Assembly: GCA_026390575.1 (NCBI GenBank)
Contig: JAPLFR010000016.1
Coordinates: forward strand, 372,001 to 436,000
DNA: 64,000 nt
Direction of reading: 5' to 3'
From: Ignavibacteriales bacterium
GTDB taxonomy: Bacteria > Bacteroidota > Ignavibacteria > UBA10030
The position numbers and the translations under genes are program-made. The notes beneath the pieces are model-generated. The model did no database searches and was not told the DNA's origin. It was given only the letters and a program-made list of their open reading frames with translations. This document shows, piece after piece, positions 38,285 through 46,833 of the stretch. How positions within the stretch are numbered: the stretch's first letter is position 1; each line of letters opens with the position of its first letter.

Positions 38285-40024
38285 CTACCAATCTTTCTCC
38301 ACTTTCACATGCACTGCTTCCCGCTTGCGAAGATTCTTCTGAACTTCCTTTTCGTTATTGCGCATTGCATCCAAAATCCTATCAGCTTCCTGCTTCGGCA
38401 TTTGATTCTTCTTCTGAACTTGTTGGCGTGTTTGATCTTGCTTTGCTTCTTCTTGCTTTTGCTGCTGGCTCTGTTTTTGATTCTGCTGTTGGTTCTGTTG
38501 CTGATCCTGCTGCTGGTTTTGTTTTTGCTGATCCTGTTTTTGATCTTTATTCTGTTGTTTTTGTTGCTGCTGTTGTGCTAATTTTGCGCGCGCCATTTGC
38601 AAGTTGTAGCGTGTGTCTTCATCGTTCGGATTCAAGCGAAGCGATTGCTTATACGCATTGATCGCTTCCTGATATTTATTGGATTGATAGAACGAGTTTC
38701 CAGTATTGTAATACATTGCGGCACGTTCTTCCGGTGATTTCATCGAAACACCTGAGTTGCCATATTCCCGCATCGCTTCATCGAACCGCTGCTGTTTATA
38801 ATACGAATTTCCCAGATTAAATTGCGCTTCTTTCGATTTCGGATTTTTCTCTAATGCTTTTTTGTAATCGACTTCAGCATCAGTGTATTTGCTTTTATCA
38901 TACATATGATTGCCTTCATTAATGTGAGAACGGACCGTCTGAGCTGTCGCAGGTGCCGAGAAAACTGCAAACAGCAACACTGTTACCGCAGCAGGCAGAA
39001 GTTTTTTAAACCATTTGGCCAGTTTAGTCCGTCTTTCAGAAAGCATTATTTCGAAAATTAATAATAAAATCGCGAATGCTAATGGATATTGATACCGCGT
39101 TTCATATCCCGTGATTTGTTTTGTTCCGAATTCTACTTTTTCTAACGACGCTAATTCTTTAAAAATGTCTTCAATCTCATTGCCGCCGCTTGTCGCACGG
39201 TGATAGGATCCCCCGGTCGCAGCCGCAATTTGCTGCAGCATTGTTTCATCTAATTTCGACAGGACAATACTTCCCGATTGATCGCGCTTATAATCAACAC
39301 GAACACCGTTTTGATTGAGAACGGGAATTGGTCCGCCCTCGGGTGTTCCCATGCCAATAGAATACACACGCACACCGGCTTTTTTCGCGTCTTCTACTGC
39401 GCCCATGACATCACCTTCGGTATTTTCACCATCGGAAACAACCACAATAGCTTTCTGCGTGGGCACATCTTTAGAAAAAGATTTTAGCGCAACCTCTATA
39501 GCACTGCCGATCATCGTGCCAGGTACGGGTACTGCATCAACATCGATAGCAGAGAGAAATAAATCCGCCGCAGTGTAATCAGCGGTCAGTGGAAATTGCA
39601 CAAACGCATCACCTGCAAAAACGACCATACCGACGCGATCACCGGAAAGTTTTCGTAATAGTTCCGATACATCACGCTTCGCTTTTTCTAATCTGTTTGG
39701 ACGAATGTCTTCTGACTTCATACTCAGAGAAACATCCAAGGCGACAAACAGATCGATGCCTTCGCGTTTTACTTCTTCCAGACGAGTTCCAACTTGCGGA
39801 TTTGCGACTGCAAGAATCAAACATGCTAGCGCAAGCGACACGAGCGTTTGTTTTATGATGCGCATTGCCAGACTTGCTTCGGGCGCAAGCTGTGGAATGA
39901 GAACTGCACCAACGAACCGGCGCAGCTGTTTCCTCTGCCATAGATTGAGAAAGAAGAATCCAACGCCAAGTGCTGGAATCAAAAGCAAGAACCAAAGATA
40001 TTCAGGATGTTCGAAACGTAGCAT
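38285..40024 (-). CDS. batB: fused BatB-BatC: von Willebrand A protein with TPR and Gln-rich tail
   Basis: The 579-residue protein joins two genes that are usually separate. The BatB part has N-terminal transmembrane segments (WFLLLIPALGVGFFFLNLW, LVSLALACLILAVANP) and a VWA domain with the metal-ion site DVSLSM at residues 97-102 and SDGENTEGD. A transmembrane segment follows near 315, and then another at 343-363 (AAVTVLLFAVFSAPATAQ) that looks like the former BatC signal peptide. The BatC part has three TPR units (EGNHMYDKSKYTDAEVDYKKAL, AQFNLGNSYYKQQRFDEAM, YYNTGNSFYQSNKYQEAINAYKQSL), a Gln/Lys/Asn low-complexity stretch (about 483-545) and a basic tail. The ATG has no Shine-Dalgarno and is preceded by a CTGATAACTG leader. 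Confidence 0.9.
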   Translation of the reverse strand: MLRFEHPEYLWFLLLIPALGVGFFFLNLWQRKQLRRFVGAVLIPQLAPEASLAMRIIKQTLVSLALACLILAVANPQVGTRLEEVKREGIDLFVALDVSLSMKSEDIRPNRLEKAKRDVSELLRKLSGDRVGMVVFAGDAFVQFPLTADYTAADLFLSAIDVDAVPVPGTMIGSAIEVALKSFSKDVPTQKAIVVVSDGENTEGDVMGAVEDAKKAGVRVYSIGMGTPEGGPIPVLNQNGVRVDYKRDQSGSIVLSKLDETMLQQIAAATGGSYHRATSGGNEIEDIFKELASLEKVEFGTKQITGYETRYQYPLAFAILLLIFEIMLSERRTKLAKWFKKLLPAAVTVLLFAVFSAPATAQTVRSHINEGNHMYDKSKYTDAEVDYKKALEKNPKSKEAQFNLGNSYYKQQRFDEAMREYGNSGVSMKSPEERAAMYYNTGNSFYQSNKYQEAINAYKQSLRLNPNDEDTRYNLQMARAKLAQQQQQKQQNKDQKQDQQKQNQQQDQQQNQQQNQKQSQQQKQEEAKQDQTRQQVQKKNQMPKQEADRILDAMRNNEKEVQKNLRKREAVHVKVEKDW

Positions 40025-40026
40025 AA

Positions 40027-40066
40027 AGTTATCAGTTGTCAGTGTTCAGTTCTAAGCATTTAGCAA
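40027..40066 (-). repeat. CTGATAACTG-type leader repeats ahead of batBC
   Basis: The minus-strand leader of batBC reads, in order, GCTAATTGCTAAATGCTTAG, CTGAACACTG, CTGACAACTG and CTGATAACTTT, ending at the ATG. The TAATTGCTAAATGC part continues into the last codons of the S23 gene (40067-40085), whose stop codon is embedded in the repeat. Confidence 0.55.
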
Positions 40067-40432
40067 TTAGCGTTTAGCTATTGGCTTTACTTTTTGAATG
40101 AGAGCATTCAACATTTTTCGCACTACAATAATTTCTTGTTCCAGTTCCTCATACTGTTGTGTTTTTAAATAACCTAAATCATGAGATAGTAAAACTTGAT
40201 ATTCCAATTCACTTGATGAACCCATTGCGATAATAAGAAATCGATGAAACTCTGTGTCACCAGCTCTTCCACATCCTTCAGCTATATTCGTTGGAATAGA
40301 AGAACTGGATCTTCGCATTTGACTTGTCAACCCGAATTTTTCTTCTTTCGGAAACTGACATGTAATTTTGTATACTTCTATAACTAGTTCGTGTGCCCGT
40401 TTCCATACCTCTAGATTCCTATAATCTTTCAT
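40067..40432 (-). CDS. four-helix-bundle protein (23S rRNA intervening-sequence / S23 family)
   Basis: The 121-residue protein matches the S23 four-helix family: YRNLEVWKRAHELVIEVYKIT, FPKEEKFGLTSQMRRSSSSIPTNIAEGCGR, and FLIIAMGSSSELEYQVLLSHDLGYL. These are small, basic, pentameric proteins first found in 23S rRNA insertions and related to the Avd protein of diversity-generating retroelements; their role is mostly unknown. It sits between batA and batBC, where it does not belong to the Bat system. Its borders carry short repetitive sequence (CAATTGGCGATTAGC-like upstream, CTAATTGCTAAATGC-like across the stop). This suggests insertion as a small cassette. No reverse transcriptase or variable repeat is nearby. 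Confidence 0.9.
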   Translation of the reverse strand: MKDYRNLEVWKRAHELVIEVYKITCQFPKEEKFGLTSQMRRSSSSIPTNIAEGCGRAGDTEFHRFLIIAMGSSSELEYQVLLSHDLGYLKTQQYEELEQEIIVVRKMLNALIQKVKPIAKR

Positions 40433-40494
40433 AGGCGTTTTTCTTAATTACAGATTCCTCATGCTAATCGCCAATTGCCAACGGCTGACAGCTC

Positions 40495-41487
40495 TTATGG
40501 ATTTCTCCTCAACACAGTAACGCTCAATCCAACCTCGATCAGCACTGCTAACAATCCCGCCAACAACCATCCGCCGTATAATTCTGAGTACCGTTTGTAG
40601 GCAGTTACTTCAATCTTTGTTCGTTCAAGCTGATCGATTTCTTTATAGATTGCTTTCAATTTTCGATTGTCTGTAGCTCGATAATATTTTCCACCGGTCA
40701 TATCTGCAACCTGCGTCAGTCCTTTTTCATCCAGATCGACGGGGATTAATTGCCTGCGAATTCCAAATGGCGTCTGCACCGGGTATGGCGCCTCACCCTG
40801 TGCACCGACGCCAACCGTATAAATTCGAATGCCGTACGTTGCCGCAATCCTTGCCGCAGTGATCGGATCAATCTCACCGCGATTGTTCACACCATCCGTT
40901 AGCAAAATCATGACTTTACTTTTTGCTTTGCTGTCTTTCAATCGATTCACACCGTTGGCAATGGCGAGCCCGATGGCAGTACCATCGGCAATCATTCCGT
41001 TCTTCACTTCACGCAACAAGTTTTTGAGTACAGGATAATCTGTTGTGAGCGGGCATTGCGTGAAACTTTCCGCGGAAAACACGACAAGTCCGATGCGATC
41101 ATTTGTACGTGCGTCGATAAATTCCGATGCAACTTGCTTTGCCGCTTCAATGCGGTTCGGATTGAAATCTTCCGCTAACATACTGCCGGAAAGATCAAGT
41201 TCCAGTACGATATCGATTCCCTCAGTTGAAATATTCTGTTTGTCTGATACTGACTGCGGACGCGCAAGCGCAATAATAAAAGCTGCAATTGCCAGCAAGC
41301 GCAGGGCAAGAGGAACATGGCGCAATCGCACTTGCCATGTGTGCGGAATGTTTTTAAAAATCTGAAGCGACGAGAATTGCAGTGTCACAGTGAATTTCTT
41401 ACGGCGCCACCAAAGGTAATAGCCGATTGCCGGCAACAACAGCAAGAGCCACAGAAACATCGGATTGGCAAACTTATCACCCAACAT
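40495..41487 (-). CDS. batA: BatA-like von Willebrand A membrane protein
   Basis: The 330-residue protein starts with a hydrophobic segment (FLWLLLLLPAIGYYLWW), a second near residue 65 (LRLLAIAAFIIALARP), then a VWA domain with the complete metal site DLSGSM, LTTDYPV and TDGVNNRGE. It ends with a C-terminal transmembrane segment (WLLAGLLAVLIEVGLSVTVL). The start at 41487 (MLGDKF) is preferred to 41523 because GGAGG lies 9 bases upstream. It then overlaps the end of the upstream gene by 11 bases. In the Bat model, BatA and BatB are paired VWA proteins in the inner membrane. Confidence 0.92.
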   Translation of the reverse strand: MLGDKFANPMFLWLLLLLPAIGYYLWWRRKKFTVTLQFSSLQIFKNIPHTWQVRLRHVPLALRLLAIAAFIIALARPQSVSDKQNISTEGIDIVLELDLSGSMLAEDFNPNRIEAAKQVASEFIDARTNDRIGLVVFSAESFTQCPLTTDYPVLKNLLREVKNGMIADGTAIGLAIANGVNRLKDSKAKSKVMILLTDGVNNRGEIDPITAARIAATYGIRIYTVGVGAQGEAPYPVQTPFGIRRQLIPVDLDEKGLTQVADMTGGKYYRATDNRKLKAIYKEIDQLERTKIEVTAYKRYSELYGGWLLAGLLAVLIEVGLSVTVLRRNP

Positions 41488-42418
41488 CGGCAGTGGCCTC
41501 CAGCAGTCGCGTCTCGGTTGCAACCGGCGCTTTTGGCACCATCATCCGTACAATTTCGTATGCCGAGCGTATTTCATTTTCATGCTCGGCAGGTGAAGGT
41601 TCGTACTTTGCAAATTTTACCAAATCCGCAGTAATAAAGAACGATTCCATTTCTTTCCACACCTTCAATGCATCCGGAATGTGTTTCATCTGAGTAAGAA
41701 TTTCGTCTGTCGTCAACTCCAACGCGATGATGTCCCATCGCCGCTCAAAGAAGTACCGAATAATTTCAGTTACTTCCGAATAGTATTGTTTTACCATTCC
41801 CTGCTGCCAAAGTTTCTTTTCTTCGAGCACACGCAGCGCTGTCAGCGCTTCACGGTGCGGCGGAATTATTACTTTGATAGTTGCAAGCAAATCCTGTTGT
41901 TGTTTTTTCTTCCGCCGGTAATAATAGAATCCACCGGCAAGCGCTGCAAGAACAAGAAACGCGATAAGATAGGGCAAAAAATCTTCAAACAGCCAAGGCG
42001 CACTCATCGGCGGTTTGATATCTTTGATGTCGCCTTTAGGATCGATCGCAACACCTGTGATATTCAACATCAGCGAATTGGTAAACGCCTTTTGTGTGCC
42101 GGTGTCCCCTTTCACTTTGTAACTAAACTCGATGGGCGGCAGAAATACTTTTCCAGAGTCAATCGTCGTTAATCGAATTAACCACGTTGGTTCTGTCCCT
42201 TTCCGTTCTACTGTTACAACTTCAAATAAGCCGATACTGTCTTTCACTACAGGCGCAATTGTATCGATCGGCGTATCACACTTACCTTCCACGTGCACAT
42301 CGATCCAACTGCCAAGCCGAAAAGTATCCACTTCTATTTTAGCAGTCAGGCGGAGTGGCTGGGCAAACACCGTGCTTGAAAGAAGAAAGAAACAAAAGAG
42401 TGCTTTTCTCACCATCAA
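41477..42418 (-). CDS. Bat-operon membrane protein (DUF4381-like)
   Basis: The 313-residue protein has a signal peptide (LFCFFLLSSTVFAQ) and an N-terminal beta domain resembling half a BatD repeat (LTAKIEVDTFRLGSWIDVHVEG...VFLPPIEFSYKVKG). A transmembrane segment lies near residue 155 (FLPYLIAFLVLAALAGGFYYY). The helical cytoplasmic tail is basic and Gln-rich (RRKKKQQQ), with ALRVLEEKKLWQQGMVKQYYSEVTEIIRYFFERRW and LTTDEILTQMK. This gene is a regular member of MoxR-Bat operons between DUF58 and BatA. It overlaps both neighbours (4 bases with DUF58, 11 with batA). Confidence 0.8.
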   Translation of the reverse strand: MMVRKALFCFFLLSSTVFAQPLRLTAKIEVDTFRLGSWIDVHVEGKCDTPIDTIAPVVKDSIGLFEVVTVERKGTEPTWLIRLTTIDSGKVFLPPIEFSYKVKGDTGTQKAFTNSLMLNITGVAIDPKGDIKDIKPPMSAPWLFEDFLPYLIAFLVLAALAGGFYYYRRKKKQQQDLLATIKVIIPPHREALTALRVLEEKKLWQQGMVKQYYSEVTEIIRYFFERRWDIIALELTTDEILTQMKHIPDALKVWKEMESFFITADLVKFAKYEPSPAEHENEIRSAYEIVRMMVPKAPVATETRLLEATADVG

Positions 42419-43290
42419 CTTCTTCTTTCCCTTAATTTGAAAAAGTCTGCCAACGGTTTGATATAAGGTTGATCAAGCCGAATGAGGACATCGTCTAAGC
42501 GTGATTTGACAAACAGCGACTTACGTGCTTCCTGTGTCCGTTCACCTAACTGTTTATAGAGAAATCGAACTTGTGCATCGGATGTATTCACAAGTCTGGT
42601 CGCGCCGGATTCGGCATCACGCAAATCAATAAGACCAACATTGGGCAGTTCATTCTCGCGCGGATCTTGTAAAACAACGCCGATGAGATCGTGACGCTTA
42701 CCGGCGATACGCAGAGCCGCTTCATAATGAGTATCCATAAAATCGGAAAGAACAAATACGATACTGCGTTTTTTCTGGACATGATTAAGATATTCCAACG
42801 CTGTTTTGATGCTTGTTGCCGGGCGTGCAGGTTCAAACGATAACAGTTCGCGGACAATTCGCAGGGCATGGCCGCGGCCTTTGCGCGGCGGCACAAATTT
42901 TTCAATCCGGTCGGTGAAAAGGATCAATCCAACTTTATCATTATTTTTCATTGCGGAAAATGCAAGGATAGCACTCAGCTCAAGAGCTGTGTCCCGTTTC
43001 AACGCAGATTGCGAACCGAAAAACTGCGAGCCGCTCATATCGACCACTAACATCACTGTCAGTTCACGTTCTTCCTCAAAAATCTTGACGAACGGATGAT
43101 TGAACCGCGCAGTCACATTCCAATCAATCATTCGCATGTCATCACCAAACTGGTACTCGCGTACTTCTGAAAATTCCATGCCGCGTCCTTTAAAGACGGA
43201 ATGGTACTCACCGGAGAAGACCTGGTTCACCAGTCCCCGTGTTCGAATTTCCAGTTGTCTGACTTTTTTAAGAAGCTCTTTCGTTTCCAT
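42415..43290 (-). CDS. DUF58 protein of the MoxR-Bat operon
   Basis: The 291-residue cytoplasmic protein has the DUF58 signature (FSEVREYQFGDDMRMIDWNVTARFNHPFVKIFEEERELTV split around the conserved DxR.IDW) and a VWA-like fold with LVVDMSGSQFFG as the metal site. LSDFMDTHYEAAL and VLQDPRENELP follow. DUF58 proteins work with MoxR AAA+ ATPases, possibly as substrate or adaptor. There is no Shine-Dalgarno before the ATG; the leader consists of tandem CTGATAACTG words. Confidence 0.92.
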   Translation of the reverse strand: METKELLKKVRQLEIRTRGLVNQVFSGEYHSVFKGRGMEFSEVREYQFGDDMRMIDWNVTARFNHPFVKIFEEERELTVMLVVDMSGSQFFGSQSALKRDTALELSAILAFSAMKNNDKVGLILFTDRIEKFVPPRKGRGHALRIVRELLSFEPARPATSIKTALEYLNHVQKKRSIVFVLSDFMDTHYEAALRIAGKRHDLIGVVLQDPRENELPNVGLIDLRDAESGATRLVNTSDAQVRFLYKQLGERTQEARKSLFVKSRLDDVLIRLDQPYIKPLADFFKLRERRS

Positions 43291-43295
43291 GTAGC

Positions 43296-43330
43296 TATCA
43301 GTTGTCAGTTATCAGTTATCAGTTATCAGT
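43296..43330 (-). repeat. CTGATAACTG leader repeats ahead of the DUF58 gene
   Basis: On the minus strand three overlapping ACTGATAACTG units, then CTGACAACTG and CTGATAGCTAC, run right up to the ATG of the DUF58 gene. This is the cleanest tandem copy in the window. Confidence 0.6.
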
Positions 43331-43424
43331 CCATCGATAGAATGTCAAAACGTTTTTCAATCAACAAATCACTCATTCTCCGCGAAAGCGGATGCGCCTT
43401 TGACGCAGAAAATCACAAAATTGT

Positions 43425-44408
43425 CTATGGAACTTCCACATGATTTAAAATTTCCATTACCACTTGCTCCGGCGTAATTTCTTCCGCTTCAGCTTCGTAG
43501 GTGACAGCAATACGGTGACGCATGACATCGGGGCAGATCGCACGCACATCTTCAGGGATGACGTAGCCACGCCGCTTGATAAACGCATGCGCTTTTGATG
43601 CAAGCGCCAAATTGATGGACGCACGCGGCGATGCACCATAACTAATCAACGGTGCGAGTTTATCTAATTTAAAATTCTTCGGTTCACGGGTCGCAAAGAC
43701 GATATCAAGAATGTACCGTTCAATCTTCTCGTCCATATACACTTGTTTTACCACTTCGCGTGCGGAGAGAATATCTTTGGTGGATACAACATGCTTCACG
43801 ACTTTATCGTCGCCGGCTATATTCTGCCGCATAATTTTCAATTCTTCCTCGCGTGATGGGTAACCGATTTTTATTTTCAGCATAAATCGATCGACTTGCG
43901 CTTCGGGAAGTGGATAGGTCCCTTCTTGTTCAATGGGATTTTGGGTCGCAAGTACGAGGAATGGTTCTTCTAATTTATACGTCTCTTCGCTAATTGTTAT
44001 TTGACGTTCCTGCATCGCTTCGAGCAAAGCACTTTGCACTTTCGCGGGTGCACGGTTGATTTCATCGGCAAGAATGAAATTTGCAAAGATAGGCCCTTTG
44101 CGCGTAAAGAATTTTCCATCTTTTTGATTGTAAATCATCGTCCCGATAAGATCGGCAGGCAGTAAATCCGGCGTGAATTGCACACGCTGAAATTTTGCAT
44201 TGATTGCTGCCGCCAGCGTTTTAATGGCAAGTGTTTTCGCCAGTCCGGGCACGCCTTCCAACAGAACATGGCCGTTGCACAGCAAGCCAATGAGCAATCG
44301 ATCCACCATATGTTTTTGGCCGACGATAACTTTGCCGACTTCCGATGTCAGCGATTCGACAAATGCGCTTTCGCGCTGAATCATTTCGTTGATGGTTTTG
44401 ATATCCAC
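43425..44408 (-). CDS. MoxR-family AAA+ ATPase
   Basis: First gene of the Bat operon and its AAA+ chaperone-like ATPase. Walker A is replaced by the MoxR form HVLLEGVPGLAKT, followed by RVQFTPDLLPADLIG, Walker B ILADEINRAPAKVQSALLEAMQE, sensor 1 VLATQNPIEQEGTYPLPEAQVDRFM, and the C-terminal lid (SPRASINLALASKAHAFIKRRGYVIPEDV). The frame is open to a TTG at 44435 and an ATG at 44426. I favour the GTG at 44408 because GGAGG lies 8 bases upstream, though the ATG is possible. Length is normal for MoxR. The gap of 134 bases to the DUF58 gene holds the leader repeats. Confidence 0.93.
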   Translation of the reverse strand: MDIKTINEMIQRESAFVESLTSEVGKVIVGQKHMVDRLLIGLLCNGHVLLEGVPGLAKTLAIKTLAAAINAKFQRVQFTPDLLPADLIGTMIYNQKDGKFFTRKGPIFANFILADEINRAPAKVQSALLEAMQERQITISEETYKLEEPFLVLATQNPIEQEGTYPLPEAQVDRFMLKIKIGYPSREEELKIMRQNIAGDDKVVKHVVSTKDILSAREVVKQVYMDEKIERYILDIVFATREPKNFKLDKLAPLISYGASPRASINLALASKAHAFIKRRGYVIPEDVRAICPDVMRHRIAVTYEAEAEEITPEQVVMEILNHVEVP

Positions 44409-44718
44409 GCTTTTTTCCTCCAGCATAATTGACAAATTCTTAACTTAATACAGACGAAGAAAAGACTTCATCTGTTCCCATAAATTCTTACGAAAACGAA
44501 TCGAGCCACGCGACAAATTCAAAAATGAACCTGCGGGCGGCTCGGCGGCACTCTGTTCAGCAACCGTAAGAAATGTACAAAGAAATCATTCGCGATGCAA
44601 CGAACCCTCCGAGTAAGATTATCCCGAATTGGAACCATCAAGCAGTATTTCACGTTTGAAATATAACGACGATGTGAAATAGTGCCGTTTGTTCGGCAGA
44701 TAATCAGGGAATACATCT

Positions 44719-45675
44719 ATGATCGCAGAAAATAATCATTCACAAAAAGTGGGATTGGTTGGAACGGGATTCGTCGGTTCATCATTTGCGTATGCATTGA
44801 TGCATCGCGGTATTGCTTCAGAGCTGGTGCTCATTGATGCAAACGCAGATAAAGCAATTGGTGAAATGATGGACTTGAACCATGGACTTTCTTTTACTAA
44901 ACCGATGAAAATTACAGCAGGGAATTATTCTGATCTGTCCGGTGCAAAGGTTGTCGTTATCACCGCAGGCGCTTCTCAAAAACCCGGAGAAACCCGCCTT
45001 GATCTTCTCTCTAGAAATGCTGCCATCTTTCGTTCCATTATTCCGCAAGTGGTGAAATATAATCCCAACGGTATTATTCTCATCACAACGAATCCGGTCG
45101 ACATTCTCACACACATTTCGTTGAAAGAATCGAATCTGCCGCCTGCAAAACTCATCGGCTCCGGAACTATTCTTGACACCTCGCGCTTCCGGTTTTTGCT
45201 GGGACAATACTATGAAGTTGATACGCGCAGCGTGCATGCGTACATCGTAGGCGAGCATGGCGATAGTGAGATACCTTTGTGGAGTATGGCAAACATCGGC
45301 GGCGTACGTTTACAAGAATTTGCCCCGCTGAAGAATAAACAATATGATCAAGCTGAAATGAACAAGCTCTTCATCAGCGTACGGGATGCTGCATACGAAA
45401 TCATCAGACGAAAAGGCGCGAGCTACTATGCCATCGGGCTTGGATTGCTTTCCATCGTTGAATCAATTCTCGGCAATTACCGTTCCGTGCTTTCCATTTC
45501 CACATTGATGACCGGACAGTACGGTGTACATGATATTTGCCTCAGCATTCCCTCCGTGGTTGGAGAAAACGGCGTTGAAGAAATATTGGCGTTGCCGATG
45601 AATACTGAAGAGCAGGAAGGATTCCGCGCATCCGCAGATAAACTTAAAACAACATTGAACAATTTACATGCGTGA
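44719..45675 (+). CDS. ldh: L-lactate dehydrogenase
   Basis: NAD-dependent enzyme reducing pyruvate to L-lactate. The Rossmann motif is GLVGTGFVGSSFAYAL and the NAD-selecting acidic residue lies in LVLIDAN. The substrate loop ASQKPGETR carries Gln at the position that selects pyruvate over oxaloacetate (malate dehydrogenases have Arg there). LDTSRFR supplies the Asp and Arg of the catalytic relay, and GEHGDSE the catalytic His. At 318 residues it has the usual length. It is a single gene. The short inverted repeat ATTTCA-CGTT-TGAAAT lies about 57 bases upstream of the ATG, but I do not assign it to a known regulator. Confidence 0.95.
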   Translation: MIAENNHSQKVGLVGTGFVGSSFAYALMHRGIASELVLIDANADKAIGEMMDLNHGLSFTKPMKITAGNYSDLSGAKVVVITAGASQKPGETRLDLLSRNAAIFRSIIPQVVKYNPNGIILITTNPVDILTHISLKESNLPPAKLIGSGTILDTSRFRFLLGQYYEVDTRSVHAYIVGEHGDSEIPLWSMANIGGVRLQEFAPLKNKQYDQAEMNKLFISVRDAAYEIIRRKGASYYAIGLGLLSIVESILGNYRSVLSISTLMTGQYGVHDICLSIPSVVGENGVEEILALPMNTEEQEGFRASADKLKTTLNNLHA

Positions 45676-45734
45676 CATAGCTCAATGATTTGTTTCCCTC
45701 ATGACAGTTCCCTGAATACAAAATCAAGCTTTAA

Positions 45735-46703
45735 ATGGAAAGGATTGCGAGAAATGCGTACCTTCTTCTCATGAAGCATCGATATTTTATTCTCCAATTT
45801 TTCATGATACCACTTGTGTTATGCGGCTGCAATTCGTATGTTCAACGCACCGTATGGCAGTCGCTCACAAGAATCGGTGAGCCAATCCCTCCTGCTCCTC
45901 ATATGATCACAACACCGATACTTCAAAACGTGAAGCTGAGTGTGTCCTGGGTCGGGCATGCAACGGTTCTTATTCAGATTTACGATAAGCTTATTATCAC
46001 TGATCCGCTTTTTACAAATACCATTGGCATGGTCGTAAAACGTTTTGTCAAACCCGGGCTCGATCCGTCGCTCCTCACAAAAATGGACTTCACACTTATT
46101 TCTCATATGCATTTTGATCATCTCAGTTATGGCAGTCTTGATGTTCTTCCTAAAAACGGAACACTCGTGTTCCCGGATGGCATTGCCCGTTACGTTCCGG
46201 ATTTTGGTTTTAATAAAATTAACGAACTGAAACCATGGGATGTCATCGAGAGCGATAGCGTCCACATCACCGCAGTTCCGGCACAGCACTTTACAGGCAG
46301 ATACGGTTTTGATCGTGATTGGATGGGAGACATCGGGTACACTGGATATGTTATCGAATACCGAGGCATAGCTGTTTTCTTCGCGGGGGATACCGGGTAC
46401 AACCCCGAACTCTTCAAAGAAATTGGCCGCCGTTTCAAAATCGATCTGGCAATTATTCCCATTGCTCCGAGTTCGGGTAACGGTGTCGGATCACGAGTGC
46501 ATGTTGGTCCACTTGGGGCATTGGCAATTTTCAAAGATGTCGGTGCTACGTTTATGATGCCAATCCATTTCGGCACAATGCTTTTTGGATCCACTGCAAA
46601 TCCGGAAAATCCGCTTGAGCTGCTTCGTGCAGCTGCAGCAAATCAAGGAATTTCCAATCGGATTGTCAGACTGGAGATCGGCGAACAACGGGTCCTTTAT
46701 TAA
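45735..46703 (+). CDS. MBL-fold metallohydrolase lipoprotein (UlaG/NAPE-PLD-like)
   Basis: The 322-residue protein has a lipoprotein-type signal (FFMIPLVLCGCNSY) and a metallo-beta-lactamase fold of the UlaG/NAPE-PLD type. VSWVGHATVLIQI opens the domain, followed by the zinc motif SHMHFDHLS, VPAQHFTGR, FFAGDTGYN, and MMPIHFGTM near the end. These enzymes hydrolyse phosphodiester or lactone-type bonds; the substrate is unknown. The start could also be the internal ATG at 45771, which would give a more compact lipoprotein signal; neither has a strong ribosome binding site. Confidence 0.88.
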   Translation: MERIARNAYLLLMKHRYFILQFFMIPLVLCGCNSYVQRTVWQSLTRIGEPIPPAPHMITTPILQNVKLSVSWVGHATVLIQIYDKLIITDPLFTNTIGMVVKRFVKPGLDPSLLTKMDFTLISHMHFDHLSYGSLDVLPKNGTLVFPDGIARYVPDFGFNKINELKPWDVIESDSVHITAVPAQHFTGRYGFDRDWMGDIGYTGYVIEYRGIAVFFAGDTGYNPELFKEIGRRFKIDLAIIPIAPSSGNGVGSRVHVGPLGALAIFKDVGATFMMPIHFGTMLFGSTANPENPLELLRAAAANQGISNRIVRLEIGEQRVLY

Positions 46704-46833
46704 TATATGAGCATGGAGTAATGCGTAATTAAATTACCAATTGATTTCTTCTTCTTTCTTCCTAAATTGCTGTTTATAGTTATAAAATTGCGCACACGAA
46801 AGTTATGCATAGTACCATTGTTCGGAGAAAGAC

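Noticed and set aside
38440-38585. Apparent tandem repeat of CTG/TTG-rich units
   Set aside because: It is the coding sequence of the Gln-rich tail of batBC; the units are irregular and lack the spacer structure of a CRISPR or VNTR.
40067-40432. S23 protein as the Avd subunit of a diversity-generating retroelement
   Set aside because: No reverse transcriptase, template repeat or variable repeat was seen in the window.
43347-43356. AAAACGTTTT palindrome as a LacI operator
   Set aside because: It lies inside the Bat operon between moxR and DUF58, has no relation to sugar genes, and is simple enough to occur by chance.
44647-44662. Inverted repeat ATTTCA-CGTT-TGAAAT upstream of ldh as a Rex site
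   Set aside because: It does not match the TTGTGA-type half-sites of Rex; the arms are only six bases.
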